Shown here: positions 30,125 to 38,468 of the stretch, piece after piece
Layout: each line of letters opens with the position of its first letter
Numbering within the stretch: position 1 is the first letter of the stretch
Origin: Giesbergeria sp.
GTDB taxonomy: Bacteria; Pseudomonadota; Gammaproteobacteria; Burkholderiales; Burkholderiaceae_C
Assembly: GCF_028686475.1 (NCBI RefSeq)
Contig: NZ_JAQUCA010000025.1
Location: 1 to 46,242, forward strand
DNA length: 46,242 nucleotides
Reading direction: 5' to 3'
The notes under the pieces: generated by a model
Told to the model about the DNA's origin: nothing
What the model saw: only the letters and a program-made list of their open reading frames with translations
The model's database searches: none
Position numbers and translations under genes: made by a program

Positions 30125-30158
30125 AAAAAATGCCAGTGGGCATCACACCCCCTGGCAT
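30125..30158 (-). terminator. Intrinsic terminator of the SWIB-domain gene
   Basis: On the minus strand ATGCCAG pairs with CTGGCAT (7 bp, plus three more GC pairs after one mismatch), followed directly by a run of T (complement of AAAAAA at 30125-30130). It lies about 54 nt beyond the SWIB gene stop. It may also serve the convergent glnD. Confidence 0.7.
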
Positions 30159-30211
30159 CGGATAAACCGGTGTAGCGCTACAGCTAAACGCCAGCGCTGG
30201 ATTTATTTCAT

Positions 30212-30586
30212 TTATTTAACGTGCTTGCCAATCAGGCCGGCCATCTCGAACATCGACACTTGGGGCTTGCCAAACACTTTTGCCAGCTTGGCATCGGCGT
30301 TGATGTTGCGCTTGTTGGCTTCGTCTTGCAGCTTGTGTTCTTTGATGTAAGCCCACAGCTTGCTGATGATTTCGGTGCGTGGCAGGGGTGCCTTGCCCAC
30401 CACAGCGGCCAGTTCGGCGCTGGGGGTCAGGGGCTTCATGAAAGCCGCGTTGGGGGTGCGCTTTTTGGCCGCAGGCGCTGCTGCTGGCGCAGCTTCGGCA
30501 GCAGCAGGTTTGCTGACCTTGGCAGCCTTTTCAGGCTTGGCGGCAGCGGTGGTGGCTTTGGCCGGGGCTTTTTTTGCAGTTGCCAT
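30212..30586 (-). CDS. Histone H1-like, SWIB/MDM2-domain protein
   Basis: A 124-residue protein with two parts. Residues 1-45 are rich in Lys, Ala and Pro (KKAPAKATTAAAKPEKAAKV), like histone H1 tails. Residues about 49-124 form a SWIB/MDM2 domain (FMKPLTPSAELAAVVG, ISKLWAYIKEHKLQDEANKR, VFGKPQVSMFEMAGLIGKH). SWIB domains occur in eukaryotic chromatin remodelers and in chlamydiae and some proteobacteria. A nucleoid-associated role is likely but inferred. GGAAA lies upstream of ATG 30586; the longer frame to 30709 is not convincing. It has its own terminator. Confidence 0.88.
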   Translation of the reverse strand: MATAKKAPAKATTAAAKPEKAAKVSKPAAAEAAPAAAPAAKKRTPNAAFMKPLTPSAELAAVVGKAPLPRTEIISKLWAYIKEHKLQDEANKRNINADAKLAKVFGKPQVSMFEMAGLIGKHVK

Positions 30587-30760
30587 GTTGAGTTTCCTTG
30601 TTGATAACGGGCAGTGTGAACCAGCGAAAATCTGTTTCTCCACTGGCTGTAGCGATGCTACTGGGAAAAAAAGCGCTTTCCAAGAGGAAGGGTGCTTTTT
30701 TTGCCACAAACTGTGCCCCTTTGGATGCGAATAAAAGCCTGCGGACGCTGTGCAGGGGCT
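30587..30760. other. Intergenic region between divergent SWIB gene and the manganese riboswitch
   Basis: About 175 bp that must hold the SWIB promoter on the minus strand and the upstream part of the riboswitch promoter on the plus strand. The palindrome AAAGCGCTTT (30670-30679) sits in a pair of A/T tracts. I could not assign promoter boxes with confidence. Confidence 0.3.
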
Positions 30761-30766
30761 TACAAT
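30761..30766 (+). promoter_or_regulatory. Candidate -10 for the riboswitch transcript
   Basis: TACAAT, about 14 nt before the start of the aptamer, would start transcription near 30773. No good -35 is visible 17 nt upstream. Confidence 0.4.
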
Positions 30767-30778
30767 CTGCGCCCTTAC

Positions 30779-30888
30779 TCGTCATTGGGGAGTAGCCGCC
30801 CTGCGCCCTTGCAGGGGCTTGCGTCAACAGACTTGTCCGGCTCGGACATGGTGCAAGCAGCTTCCAAGCCTGGCAAGACCTTTGACTG
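30779..30888 (+). ncRNA. yybP-ykoY manganese riboswitch aptamer
   Basis: The region has the conserved landmarks of the yybP-ykoY element in order: GGGGAGTAGCC (30787-30797), CGTCAACAGACTTG (30822-30835) and CTGGCAAGACCTTT (30870-30883). P1 can form between GTCA..GG (30781-30788) and CC..TGAC (30879-30886). GCTTGCG/TGCAAGC pairing and CCGGCTCGG are consistent with the internal helices. This class binds Mn2+ and activates Mn exporters. It lies directly upstream of a GDT1/UPF0016 exporter gene, as the class predicts. Exact ends are approximate. Confidence 0.88.
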
Positions 30889-30931
30889 TACCGCCTGCGG
30901 ATGGGCCGCCGGGCGGTGCAGTCTTTGTTTT
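30884..30931 (+). terminator. Riboswitch expression-platform terminator
   Basis: GACTGTACCGCC (30884-30895) pairs with GGCGGTGCAGTC (30912-30923) in a 12-bp stem with one T-G wobble, followed by TTTGTTTT. The first three bases of the stem (GAC, 30884-30886) are also the 3' strand of aptamer P1. P1 and the terminator therefore compete, and Mn2+ binding should favour read-through. Confidence 0.8.
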
Positions 30932-30953
30932 GCTGGCGGCCCTTGGAGTTGTG

Positions 30954-31526
30954 ATGGAATCTTTCTTTGTCTCTACCGGCGTGGTAGCGCTGGGCGAAAT
31001 GGGCGACAAAACCCAGTTGCTGGCCGTGTTGCTGGCCGCCAAATTTCGCAAACCGTGGCCCATTATTTGGGGCATTTTGGTAGCCACCTTGGCCAACCAT
31101 GCCTTAGCTGGGGCGGTAGGGCAATGGGTGGCCAGCCTGCTGGGGCCAGAGTTATTGCGCTGGGTGATTGGCGTGTCTTTCTTGGCGATGGCGGCGTGGA
31201 TGCTGGTTCCAGACGAGGTCGATGACGATGCCGCCGATAGCAAAGTGCTGCTGGGCGTGTTTGGCACCACGGTGCTGGCCTTCTTTTTGGCCGAGATGGG
31301 CGACAAAACCCAAATTGCCACCGTGGCCTTGGCGGCCAAGTACCCCGATTTTGTTTTAGTGGTGGCGGGCACCACGTTTGGCATGATGCTGGCCAATGTT
31401 CCGGCGGTGTATTTGGGCAACACCGTGGCCGAGCGCATCCCCATGAAGCTAGTTCATGGTATTGCAGCGGCCATTTTTGCCGTGCTGGGAGTACTTACTT
31501 TATTGAATGTGGGTAATATCTGGTAA
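30954..31526 (+). CDS. GDT1/UPF0016-family manganese exporter
   Basis: A 190-residue inner-membrane protein with six predicted helices in two homologous halves. Each half carries the family signature ExGDKT: ALGEMGDKTQLLAV (about 13-26) and FLAEMGDKTQIATV (about 109-122). The UPF0016/GDT1/TMEM165 family transports Mn2+ (and Ca2+ in eukaryotes) out of the cytosol. An acidic loop, PDEVDDDAADS, joins the halves. GGAG lies 7 nt before ATG 30954; the longer frame from 30750 would translate the riboswitch and is rejected. The riboswitch and terminator upstream imply induction by Mn2+. Confidence 0.9.
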   Translation: MESFFVSTGVVALGEMGDKTQLLAVLLAAKFRKPWPIIWGILVATLANHALAGAVGQWVASLLGPELLRWVIGVSFLAMAAWMLVPDEVDDDAADSKVLLGVFGTTVLAFFLAEMGDKTQIATVALAAKYPDFVLVVAGTTFGMMLANVPAVYLGNTVAERIPMKLVHGIAAAIFAVLGVLTLLNVGNIW

Positions 31527-31555
31527 CTCACCTATAACAACCCAAAGGAGCAGGT

Positions 31556-32839
31556 TTGACTGCTGCGGCCTCATTTCTGCTCATCATTTTGGTCAGTGTG
31601 GTGCTTGCCATAGCGCTGGCCGTGGTGTCGTACCGCCGCAGTAGCACGCAAGTATTGCCTATCTGGGCCGGTGCGCTGGTCGCCCATGCTGTGGCCTACG
31701 TGTTGTTTTCCTTGCGCGGCCAAATCAGCGATGTCTGGTCGATTGTGCTGGCCAATGCGCTGATAGCGCTGGTGTTTTCTCTGTTTTCCTTGGGCATTGT
31801 CCGTTTTCAGCAGCGGAGGCTGCATCCGGCGTGGCTGTGGGGGCCAGTGGCCGTGGTGCTGCTGCTGTTTCCGCTGTTGTTGCCCTACGGCACCGCTCGC
31901 ATCGTGGTGGGTGGGGCTATCTTTTCGGTGCAGTCGGCGCTGGCCGCGTTGCTGCTGTGGCAATGGCGCCAACAAACACCGGGGCGCGGTCAATATATTT
32001 TAATCACCGGGTTTGTGTTGGTGGTTTTGGTGTTTATCTTGCGCTGCGTGACGACGCTTACCGGCTACGTCACCATGAAATCCATACTCGATGACAACCC
32101 GGTACAGTACCTTTCCTTCTTAATCATCATTGTTGGCTTGATGTTGCTGTCGATGGGCTTGGTGCTGATGATTTATGAACGCCTAGAAACCGCCTTGCTC
32201 GATAGCCAAGCTCTGTTACAACAACAAAACCAAGCGCTGGCACAGCAAGCGATGGAGTTAGAACAGGCCAATCAACAATTGGAAACCCTGTCTATCACCG
32301 ATGGCCTGACCGGGCTGTTCAACCGCCGCCATTTTGACCACCTGCTGGCACAAGAATGGGCGCGCGCCAGCCGCCAAGGGGCGGTGTTTTCGGTACTCAT
32401 GACCGATGTGGATTGCTTTAAAACCTTTAACGACCACTACGGCCACCCCGCCGGAGATGCCTGCTTGGTACAAGTAGCCCAAGTGCTACACGCCCTGAGC
32501 CGCCGTGCGGGCGATATAGCGGCCCGCTATGGGGGCGAGGAGTTTGTCTTGCTGCTGGCCAGCAGCGCAGAACCCAGCGCAGCCGCCCAGATGGCCGAGG
32601 CACTGCGCCAAGGGGTGCAGGCGCTGCATATTCCCCATACCCAATCCCCTTGGGGCTGCGTGACCCTCAGCGTGGGCGTGGCCTCGGTGGTAGCTGGGCC
32701 AGAGGGGAGTGCCGATGCGGTATTAAAACTGGCCGACGATGCCCTGTATGCCGCCAAAGCGGCTGGGCGCAATCGGTTTTGCAGCGCTGCGCCGCAGTCT
32801 CTTACAGCCAACCGGCCCTGCCCTGCGCTTGCTCGTTGA
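31556..32839 (+). CDS. Membrane-bound diguanylate cyclase (GGDEF)
   Basis: A 427-residue protein. About seven hydrophobic helices (1-215) form an uncharacterised membrane sensor. A coiled coil (LLQQQNQALAQQAMELEQANQQLE) then leads to a GGDEF domain. The active site is GGEEF (326-330) and an inhibitory I-site RAGD (317-320) lies five residues before it, so c-di-GMP synthesis with product inhibition is expected. The start is TTG at 31556, supported by a strong AAAGGAG five nt upstream; no ATG fits better. It lies 29 nt after the Mn exporter. Its 3' end overlaps the convergent yigZ gene by 38 bp. Confidence 0.9.
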   Translation: MTAAASFLLIILVSVVLAIALAVVSYRRSSTQVLPIWAGALVAHAVAYVLFSLRGQISDVWSIVLANALIALVFSLFSLGIVRFQQRRLHPAWLWGPVAVVLLLFPLLLPYGTARIVVGGAIFSVQSALAALLLWQWRQQTPGRGQYILITGFVLVVLVFILRCVTTLTGYVTMKSILDDNPVQYLSFLIIIVGLMLLSMGLVLMIYERLETALLDSQALLQQQNQALAQQAMELEQANQQLETLSITDGLTGLFNRRHFDHLLAQEWARASRQGAVFSVLMTDVDCFKTFNDHYGHPAGDACLVQVAQVLHALSRRAGDIAARYGGEEFVLLLASSAEPSAAAQMAEALRQGVQALHIPHTQSPWGCVTLSVGVASVVAGPEGSADAVLKLADDALYAAKAAGRNRFCSAAPQSLTANRPCPALAR

Positions 32840-33383
32840 TATGGGCGACAAAAGTGGCCGCTTGGGTTTGCGGCAAACGCAGGTGCAGCGTGACCAATGA
32901 GGCGTGCTCGACCTGCAACAGTTCTGCCCCAGCGTACTCAATCTCGCGCCGCAACAAGCCCTCTAAAGCGTAGGGCACCAAGCATTGCAAGGTTTGCATA
33001 CGTTGCAGCTGTACCTTCTGTGCTGTGAGCAAGGCTTGGGCGATGCTGTCGGTATAGGCGCGCACCAAGCCCCCGGCCCCCAGTTTGACCCCACCAAAAT
33101 AACGCACCACCGTAGCCAAAACACCTTCTAGGTCTTGGTGGCGCAACACATCCAACATGGGCCGCCCAGCGGTGCCGCTGGGTTCGCCATCGTCCACTGC
33201 CGCCGATTGGCCACCCGCCAGCAAAGCCCAACAGATATGCGCCGCGCCGGGATGCGCTTTCCAGAGGGCATCGACATGGGCTTGGGCGCTGGCGCGGTCG
33301 CTCATCGGCTGCACGCAACCGATAAAACGGCTTTTTTTAATGATGAGTTCGCTGTGCGCGGGGACGGCCAGAGTTTGGGGCAT
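32802..33383 (-). CDS. YigZ/IMPACT family protein
   Basis: A 193-residue protein with the IMPACT (UPF0029) N-terminal domain: IIKKSRFIGCVQPM, DDGEPSGTAGRPMLDVL (the family signature, about 64-80) and YFGGVKLGAGGLVRAYTDS. A smaller C-terminal ferredoxin-like domain follows. The eukaryotic IMPACT protein modulates GCN2; the bacterial role is not settled. The last 38 bp overlap the diguanylate cyclase 3' end tail to tail. It lies 24 bp downstream of the livF stop on the same strand. No clear Shine-Dalgarno is seen. Confidence 0.88.
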   Translation of the reverse strand: MPQTLAVPAHSELIIKKSRFIGCVQPMSDRASAQAHVDALWKAHPGAAHICWALLAGGQSAAVDDGEPSGTAGRPMLDVLRHQDLEGVLATVVRYFGGVKLGAGGLVRAYTDSIAQALLTAQKVQLQRMQTLQCLVPYALEGLLRREIEYAGAELLQVEHASLVTLHLRLPQTQAATFVAHINEQAQGRAGWL

Positions 33384-33407
33384 AGGACAGGAGCAAAGGG
33401 TTGCAGT

Positions 33408-34118
33408 TTACGCGCCTAAATAGGCTTTGCGAATCTCACCGTTGGCCAATAAATTGGCCCCGGTATCTTCTAACACCACGCGGCCATTTTCTAGCACATA
33501 ACCCCGGTCGGCAATTTGCAGTGCTTTGTTGGCATTTTGCTCCACCAGAAACACCGTCACGCCTTCACTACGCACTTTTTGAATAATTTCAAAAATTTGT
33601 GCGATGATAAGCGGTGCCAAACCCAAGGTAGGCTCATCCAGCAACAGCAAACGTGGTTTAGACATCAATGCACGCCCAATCGCCAGCATTTGCTGCTCAC
33701 CGCCCGACATCGTGCCCGAACGCTGGTGCGCCCGCTCGCGCAGGCGCGGAAACAAGCCAAACACATGCTCGATACCGGCTTCAATCTCGGTATTATCGAG
33801 AAAGAAACCACCCATTTTCAGGTTCTCGGTCACGGTCAGGTCGGCAAACACGCGCCGTCCTTCAGGCGAAATGGCAATGCCTTTTCGCATAATCAAATGG
33901 GGCGCTAAGTTGGTGATATTTTCGCCCTCCAACCAAACGCTGCCACTGCTGGCGCGCGGGTTGCCACACACTGTCATCAGCAAGGTGGTTTTGCCCGCAC
34001 CGTTGGAGCCAATCAGAGAGACAATCTCGCCTTGGTTCACGCGCAAACTGACATCACTGGCGGCCCGAATGGCTCCATAGTAGGTATTGATGTCGCGTAG
34101 TTCCAACATGGTTTGCAT
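33408..34118 (-). CDS. livF: Branched-chain amino-acid ABC transporter ATPase LivF
   Basis: A 236-residue ABC ATPase with canonical Walker A GSNGAGKTT, the LivF-typical segments ISPEGRRVFADLTV and MSGGEQQMLAIGRALM, Walker B LLLLDEPTLGLAP and VEQNANKAL. It is the last gene of livKHMGF and overlaps the livG stop by one base (TAATG). It supplies ATP hydrolysis for uptake of Leu/Ile/Val or related substrates. Unlike the orphan LivF-type protein at 10.4 kb, the Walker A lysine is present. Confidence 0.92.
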   Translation of the reverse strand: MQTMLELRDINTYYGAIRAASDVSLRVNQGEIVSLIGSNGAGKTTLLMTVCGNPRASSGSVWLEGENITNLAPHLIMRKGIAISPEGRRVFADLTVTENLKMGGFFLDNTEIEAGIEHVFGLFPRLRERAHQRSGTMSGGEQQMLAIGRALMSKPRLLLLDEPTLGLAPLIIAQIFEIIQKVRSEGVTVFLVEQNANKALQIADRGYVLENGRVVLEDTGANLLANGEIRKAYLGA

Positions 34119-34885
34119 TATTCTTCTCCCAGATAGGCTTTAATCACCCGCGCATCGTTGCGAATCGCCTCGGGCGCGCCCAAGGCAATCGGTTTGCCGT
34201 ATTCCATCACCAGAATGCGTTCCGAAACGCCCATCACCAAACTCATATCGTGCTCAATCAGCAATACCGTCACTTGGTGTTGGTCACGCAATTGCCGAAT
34301 CAAGCCTTGCAGGTCTTTTTTCTCTTGTGGATTCAAACCCGCCGCAGGTTCATCCAGCATCAAAACACGCGGGCGCGTAATCATGCAACGGGCAATCTCT
34401 AAGCGGCGCTGGTGGCCGTAGGCTAAATTACCAGCCTCGCGGTTGGCAAACTCGCGCAGGCCCATATAATCCAGCCACTGCACCGCTTGGGCGATGGCTT
34501 CTTGCTCAGCGCGGCGGTAAGCGGCAGTATTGAATAATCCCGCCAAAAACCCAGTGCGTGCATGGCGATGTTGCGCCACCAGCAGATTTTCTAACACTGT
34601 CATGTTTTTGAACAGGCGGACATTCTGAAAAGTACGCACCAAGCCATGCGTTGCCACCGTGTGGCTACCCAAACCAGCAATATCGCGCCCTTCTAACGCA
34701 ATGCGGCCTGTACTGGGTTTGTAAAAACCACTGATGCAGTTAAACACCGTGGTTTTACCGGCCCCATTGGGGCCGATGATGGCAAAAATCTCGCCACTTT
34801 GCAGCGAGAACTCAACCCCATCCACCGCCAACAGGCCCCCAAAGCGCATAGAGAGTTGGCTAATTTCTAACAAAGGGGCGCTCAT
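34118..34885 (-). CDS. livG: Branched-chain amino-acid ABC transporter ATPase LivG
   Basis: A 255-residue ABC ATPase. Features are Walker [10 protein letters not shown], the [21 protein letters not shown] segment characteristic of LivG, signature [13 protein letters not shown], Walker [13 protein letters not shown] and [11 protein letters not shown]. Start ATG 34885 (MSAPLLEIS) overlaps the livM stop as ATGA, indicating coupled translation; the upstream in-frame start at 34939 lies inside livM. It works with LivF on the LivHM permease. Confidence 0.92.
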   Translation of the reverse strand: MSAPLLEISQLSMRFGGLLAVDGVEFSLQSGEIFAIIGPNGAGKTTVFNCISGFYKPSTGRIALEGRDIAGLGSHTVATHGLVRTFQNVRLFKNMTVLENLLVAQHRHARTGFLAGLFNTAAYRRAEQEAIAQAVQWLDYMGLREFANREAGNLAYGHQRRLEIARCMITRPRVLMLDEPAAGLNPQEKKDLQGLIRQLRDQHQVTVLLIEHDMSLVMGVSERILVMEYGKPIALGAPEAIRNDARVIKAYLGEE

Positions 34886-36111
34886 GTTCGCACCTCGATA
34901 TGGTGGCGTTGCATTGGCAGCAGCCCTTGGGGCCGCCAAACCATCATCAAAATCATGACCAAACCAAATATCAACATGCGGTATTCAGAAAATTCACGCG
35001 CCAATTCAGGCAACACAGTAATCAAGATGGCCGCAATCATCACCCCCAATTGGGAACCCATGCCACCCAGCACCACAATCGCCAAAATCAAAGCCGACTC
35101 AATAAAAGTGAATGATTCTGGACTAACAATCCCTTGGCGTGCCGCAAAAAAGGCCCCACCAAAACCGGCAAACATCGCCCCCAGCGTAAAAGCCGACAGT
35201 TTGATTTTCATCGGGTTCAGGCCCAAGGAGCGGCAGGCAATTTCGTCTTCACGCAGCGCCTCCCAAGCGCGGCCAATCGGCATCCGAATCAGGCGGTTAG
35301 AAATCCACAACGTCAATACCGCCAGCGTTAGTGCCATCAGGTACAAGAAAATCACCATGTGCAGCGAATTGAACTCCAGCCCCAGCCATTGGTGGAAGGT
35401 GGTGCCGCCTTCAACGCTGGGGTTGCGTGCCAGCTCCAAGCCAAACACCGTAGGCTTAGGAATGCCAGAAATACCATCTGGGCCGCCCGTCCAATCGGTC
35501 AGGTTGACCAGCAGCAGGCGGATAATCTCGCCAAAACCTAGCGTGACGATGGCCAGATAATCACCACGCAAACGCAGTACAGGAAAACCGAGCAAAAAGC
35601 CAAACAGCGCCGAGGCCGCACCCGCCAGCGGCAGGGCTTCCCAGAAGCTCCAACCGGCCCAATGGAACAGCAAACCATAGGTATAAGCACCCACGGCATA
35701 AAAGCCGACAAAGCCCAAATCGAGCAAACCGGCAAAACCGACCACAATGTTCAGGCCCAAGCCCAACATAACGTAAATCATGGCCAGCGTGGCAATATCC
35801 ACTGCATTGCGCCCAGCAAAAAATGGCCAACTCACGGCAATCAGCAAAGCCGCTAACATCAGGCCGGTACGTTGACTGCCCGACACCGCTGGCAGAGCAG
35901 GCCACGGCAAATGGGATAGGCGTTTACCCAGCAAAGGGCGCAGCATTTGCACTGCAAATACCAAAGCGCAAGCCCCAAATACCCAATTCCACTGCGGCTG
36001 CACCACCGTGCGGCCTCCAGTACGCTCTAAATGCAGGCCAAAAATCGGAATCACCACCAAGGCCGTCAATACAGTAGCCATGAGCGCATGGCGAAGGTTA
36101 GAACGCAGCAT
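34882..36111 (-). CDS. livM: Branched-chain amino-acid ABC transporter permease LivM
   Basis: A 409-residue permease with about 10-11 membrane helices. Conserved segments are [29 protein letters not shown] and the EAA-like cytoplasmic loop [29 protein letters not shown], which contacts the ATPases, then GGMGSQLG. An extended N-terminal region (about 1-90) with extra hydrophobic segments is common in this subfamily. It overlaps livH by one base (TAATG) and livG by four (ATGA). Confidence 0.92.
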   Translation of the reverse strand: MLRSNLRHALMATVLTALVVIPIFGLHLERTGGRTVVQPQWNWVFGACALVFAVQMLRPLLGKRLSHLPWPALPAVSGSQRTGLMLAALLIAVSWPFFAGRNAVDIATLAMIYVMLGLGLNIVVGFAGLLDLGFVGFYAVGAYTYGLLFHWAGWSFWEALPLAGAASALFGFLLGFPVLRLRGDYLAIVTLGFGEIIRLLLVNLTDWTGGPDGISGIPKPTVFGLELARNPSVEGGTTFHQWLGLEFNSLHMVIFLYLMALTLAVLTLWISNRLIRMPIGRAWEALREDEIACRSLGLNPMKIKLSAFTLGAMFAGFGGAFFAARQGIVSPESFTFIESALILAIVVLGGMGSQLGVMIAAILITVLPELAREFSEYRMLIFGLVMILMMVWRPQGLLPMQRHHIEVRT

Positions 36112-37037
36112 TACACCTTCTCCACTTCAGGTTTACCCAGCAGGCCAGTGGGGCGGAATAACAAAATCAGCACCAGCAAGCCAAAAGCCACAATATCTTT
36201 GTATTCGGACGAGATATAAGCGGCGGCAAAGGTTTCGGCCACCCCCAGCAGCAAACCGCCCAACATAGCCCCCGGAATGCTGCCAATACCGCCCAGCACC
36301 GCTGCCGTAAAGGCTTTGATACCAACCAAAAATCCAATAAACGGATTGAGCTTGCCCACCGCCAGCGCAATCAGTACCCCACCCACCGCCGCCAGCATCG
36401 CCCCCAAAATAAAAGTGAAAGAAATCACCCGGTTGGTATCAATGCCCAGCAAATTGGCCATGTGCATATCTTGCGAACAAGCGCGCGAGGCCCGGCCCAT
36501 GCGCGAGTGCTTGATATACAGCGTCAGGGCCACCATCAAGGCCACCGCCACCACAATAATTAGCACGCGCGAGTAAGGGATATAAATCTCAAAGCCACCT
36601 TCGGTGCCAAAACGCATCGCACCGGGAATGAGTGAGGGCACAGCCATATCGCGTGCGCCTTGGCCCAAAGCCACCCAGTTTTGCAGAAAAATCGACATAC
36701 CAATCGCCGAAATCAACGCCACCAAACGCGGGCCGTGGCGCACCGGCTTGTAAGCCACTTGCTCCACCACAAAACCATATACGCCGGTTAGCAAAGCCGA
36801 TACCAGCAGCATCAGGCCAATCACTACGGCAATCGGCAGGCCGCTTTGCGTGCCAATCACCGACAAGGTGACCAGCCCGGCATAAGCGCCAATCATGTAA
36901 ATTTCACCATGCGCGAAGTTAATCATGCCGATAATGCCGTACACCATCGTGTAGCCAATGGCAATCAGCGCATAAATCGCACCCAGCGACAAGCCGTTGA
37001 ACAGCTGTTGTATCAGCTGTGGCAAGAGTTCAGACAT
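36111..37037 (-). CDS. livH: Branched-chain amino-acid ABC transporter permease LivH
   Basis: A 308-residue permease with about eight helices. It starts [45 protein letters not shown], the usual LivH N-terminus. It contains the coupling loop [28 protein letters not shown] and ends in [17 protein letters not shown]. It begins about 124 bp after livK, with a hairpin terminator in between, so it probably depends on read-through from the livK promoter. Confidence 0.92.
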   Translation of the reverse strand: MSELLPQLIQQLFNGLSLGAIYALIAIGYTMVYGIIGMINFAHGEIYMIGAYAGLVTLSVIGTQSGLPIAVVIGLMLLVSALLTGVYGFVVEQVAYKPVRHGPRLVALISAIGMSIFLQNWVALGQGARDMAVPSLIPGAMRFGTEGGFEIYIPYSRVLIIVVAVALMVALTLYIKHSRMGRASRACSQDMHMANLLGIDTNRVISFTFILGAMLAAVGGVLIALAVGKLNPFIGFLVGIKAFTAAVLGGIGSIPGAMLGGLLLGVAETFAAAYISSEYKDIVAFGLLVLILLFRPTGLLGKPEVEKV

Positions 37038-37050
37038 CCTAAGACATCCT

Positions 37051-37080
37051 CAAAAAAAGAAAGGGGGCAAGCCGCCCCCA
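37051..37080 (-). terminator. Intercistronic hairpin between livK and livH
   Basis: On the minus strand GGGGGC-GGCTT-GCCCCC forms a perfect 6-bp GC stem, followed by TTTCTTTTTTT. It lies about 80 nt after the livK stop and 14 nt before livH. Such a site would give more binding protein than permease and ATPase transcript, as known for other binding-protein operons. Confidence 0.8.
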
Positions 37081-37161
37081 AGTGAATGACGCACCAAAGC
37101 ATGGCCGCCGCTGCTGCGGGGCCATGCTCAGGCAAGGGACTAGACAGGGAGAGGCGGCGCT

Positions 37162-38286
37162 TTACTTGGTGGCCAAGGATTTACCGCCGTCTTTGTGCCA
37201 TTGGTAAATCTGGAACTCAAACGACTTCAAATCACCCTTTTTGTCCCAAGCCACGGTGCCCACCGGGGTCTCGAACGAGGTTTTGTGCAAATGCTCAGCC
37301 ACTTTGGCGGGGTTGTCGCCCACGGCCTTGATGCTCTCAATCAGCACTTGGGCAGCAGCGTAAGAAGACAGCTGGAACGCACCCGATGGGTCACGCTTTT
37401 TGTCCTTAAACGCTTTGACGATGGCGGCATTCTTGGGGTTGGCCGAGAAGTCAGCGGGCAGCGTGAGCAACATGCCCTCTACGGCGGGGCCAGCAATCGA
37501 GTTGACTTCGGGGTTGCCTACGCCCTCTGGCCCCATGAAGCGGGTTTTGAGGCCCTGCTCAGCCGACTGGCGCAGTAGCAAGCCCATTTCGGGGTGGTAA
37601 CCGCCGTAATAGACGAAATCAATGCCCGCACTCTTGAGCTTGGTGATGACGGCGGAATAATCATTGTCGCCCGCGTTGATGCCTTCAAACAAAGCCACAT
37701 TCACCCCGGCTTTTTTCAGGTCATCGCGCACCGAGGCGGCAATGCCTTGGCCGTAGGATTGCTTATCGTGCAACACCGCCACCTTCTTGGGCTTGACCTT
37801 CTCGGCAATAAACTTGGCCGCCGCTGGGCCTTGTTGGTCATCGCGGCCAATGGTACGGAAGATGAACTGGAAGTTCTTGCCTTCGGTCAGGGCGGGCGAG
37901 GTGGCCGATGGTGTGACCACCACCACGCCTTCATTGTTGTAAATCGGCGCGGCGGCAATGGCTGCACCCGAGCAGGTAGGGCCGACCACATAGCCAATTT
38001 TGGCATTGACCACCCGGTTGGCCGCCACTGGGCCTTGCTTGGGTTCGCAGGCATCATCTACCGGCACCAGTTCAATTTTTTTGCCGTGGATACCGCCAGC
38101 GGCATTGACCATTTCCACAGCGGTCGTGACCCCTTCTTTGACCATATCCCCGTATTGGGTGACGGGGCCAGTGGCCGGAATGACCACCGCCATTTTGATA
38201 TTTTGGGCATGGGCCACAGGCAGCAGCATAGTACCGGCCAAGCCCAGAGCAGCAGCGACAGTGTGCAAACGGAATGGAAGCAACAT
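37162..38286 (-). CDS. livK: Branched-chain amino-acid ABC transporter substrate-binding protein
   Basis: A 374-residue periplasmic binding protein (Leu/Ile/Val-binding type). A Sec signal peptide (about 1-27, ending PVAHAQ) precedes the mature start NIKMAVVIPATGPVTQYGDM. The ligand-pocket segments GPTCSGAAIAAAPIYNNEGV and TPSATSPALTEG and the hinge FRTIGRDDQQG are visible. AAGGA lies 7 nt before ATG 38286 (MLLPFRLHTV). It is the first gene of livKHMGF. It probably carries Leu/Ile/Val or a related compound, but the exact ligand is not fixed by sequence. Confidence 0.92.
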   Translation of the reverse strand: MLLPFRLHTVAAALGLAGTMLLPVAHAQNIKMAVVIPATGPVTQYGDMVKEGVTTAVEMVNAAGGIHGKKIELVPVDDACEPKQGPVAANRVVNAKIGYVVGPTCSGAAIAAAPIYNNEGVVVVTPSATSPALTEGKNFQFIFRTIGRDDQQGPAAAKFIAEKVKPKKVAVLHDKQSYGQGIAASVRDDLKKAGVNVALFEGINAGDNDYSAVITKLKSAGIDFVYYGGYHPEMGLLLRQSAEQGLKTRFMGPEGVGNPEVNSIAGPAVEGMLLTLPADFSANPKNAAIVKAFKDKKRDPSGAFQLSSYAAAQVLIESIKAVGDNPAKVAEHLHKTSFETPVGTVAWDKKGDLKSFEFQIYQWHKDGGKSLATK

Positions 38287-38456
38287 TGAGAATCCTTCAA
38301 CAACAATTGGATGCCCAAACTTACAGTTTGGTGACAAGTGGCGCTATTGTCCGCTAGGACGACCGATTGTGGGGAAAAAAATCCCTGTGCTGCGCTACAG
38401 TGCCGGTATTTCAGGCTATTGCTTGCCCGCCCTACGCGGCCAAGGCCACCACCGCA
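38287..38456. other. Intergenic region between divergent livK and rpn
   Basis: About 170 bp that includes the livK Shine-Dalgarno, a 17-bp dyad at 38315-38331 and the upstream region of the rpn gene. No convincing livK -35/-10 pair was found. Confidence 0.3.
38315..38331. promoter_or_regulatory. Candidate operator upstream of livK
   Basis: CCAAAC-TTACA-GTTTGG is a perfect 6-bp inverted repeat with a 5-nt spacer, 29 bp upstream of the livK start codon. The size fits a dimeric repressor or activator site. The regulator is unknown. Confidence 0.35.
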
Positions 38457-38462
38457 TACAAT
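38457..38462 (+). promoter_or_regulatory. Candidate -10 (TACAAT) for a leaderless rpn transcript
   Basis: TACAAT ends 6 nt before the rpn ATG at 38469. No Shine-Dalgarno and no -35 at a normal distance are seen. Confidence 0.35.
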
Positions 38463-38468
38463 TTCCCT

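Noticed and set aside
30750-30953. N-terminal extension of the Mn exporter (68 residues)
   Set aside because: The extension is the riboswitch and terminator sequence read as protein. A GGAG site and the family start support ATG 30954.
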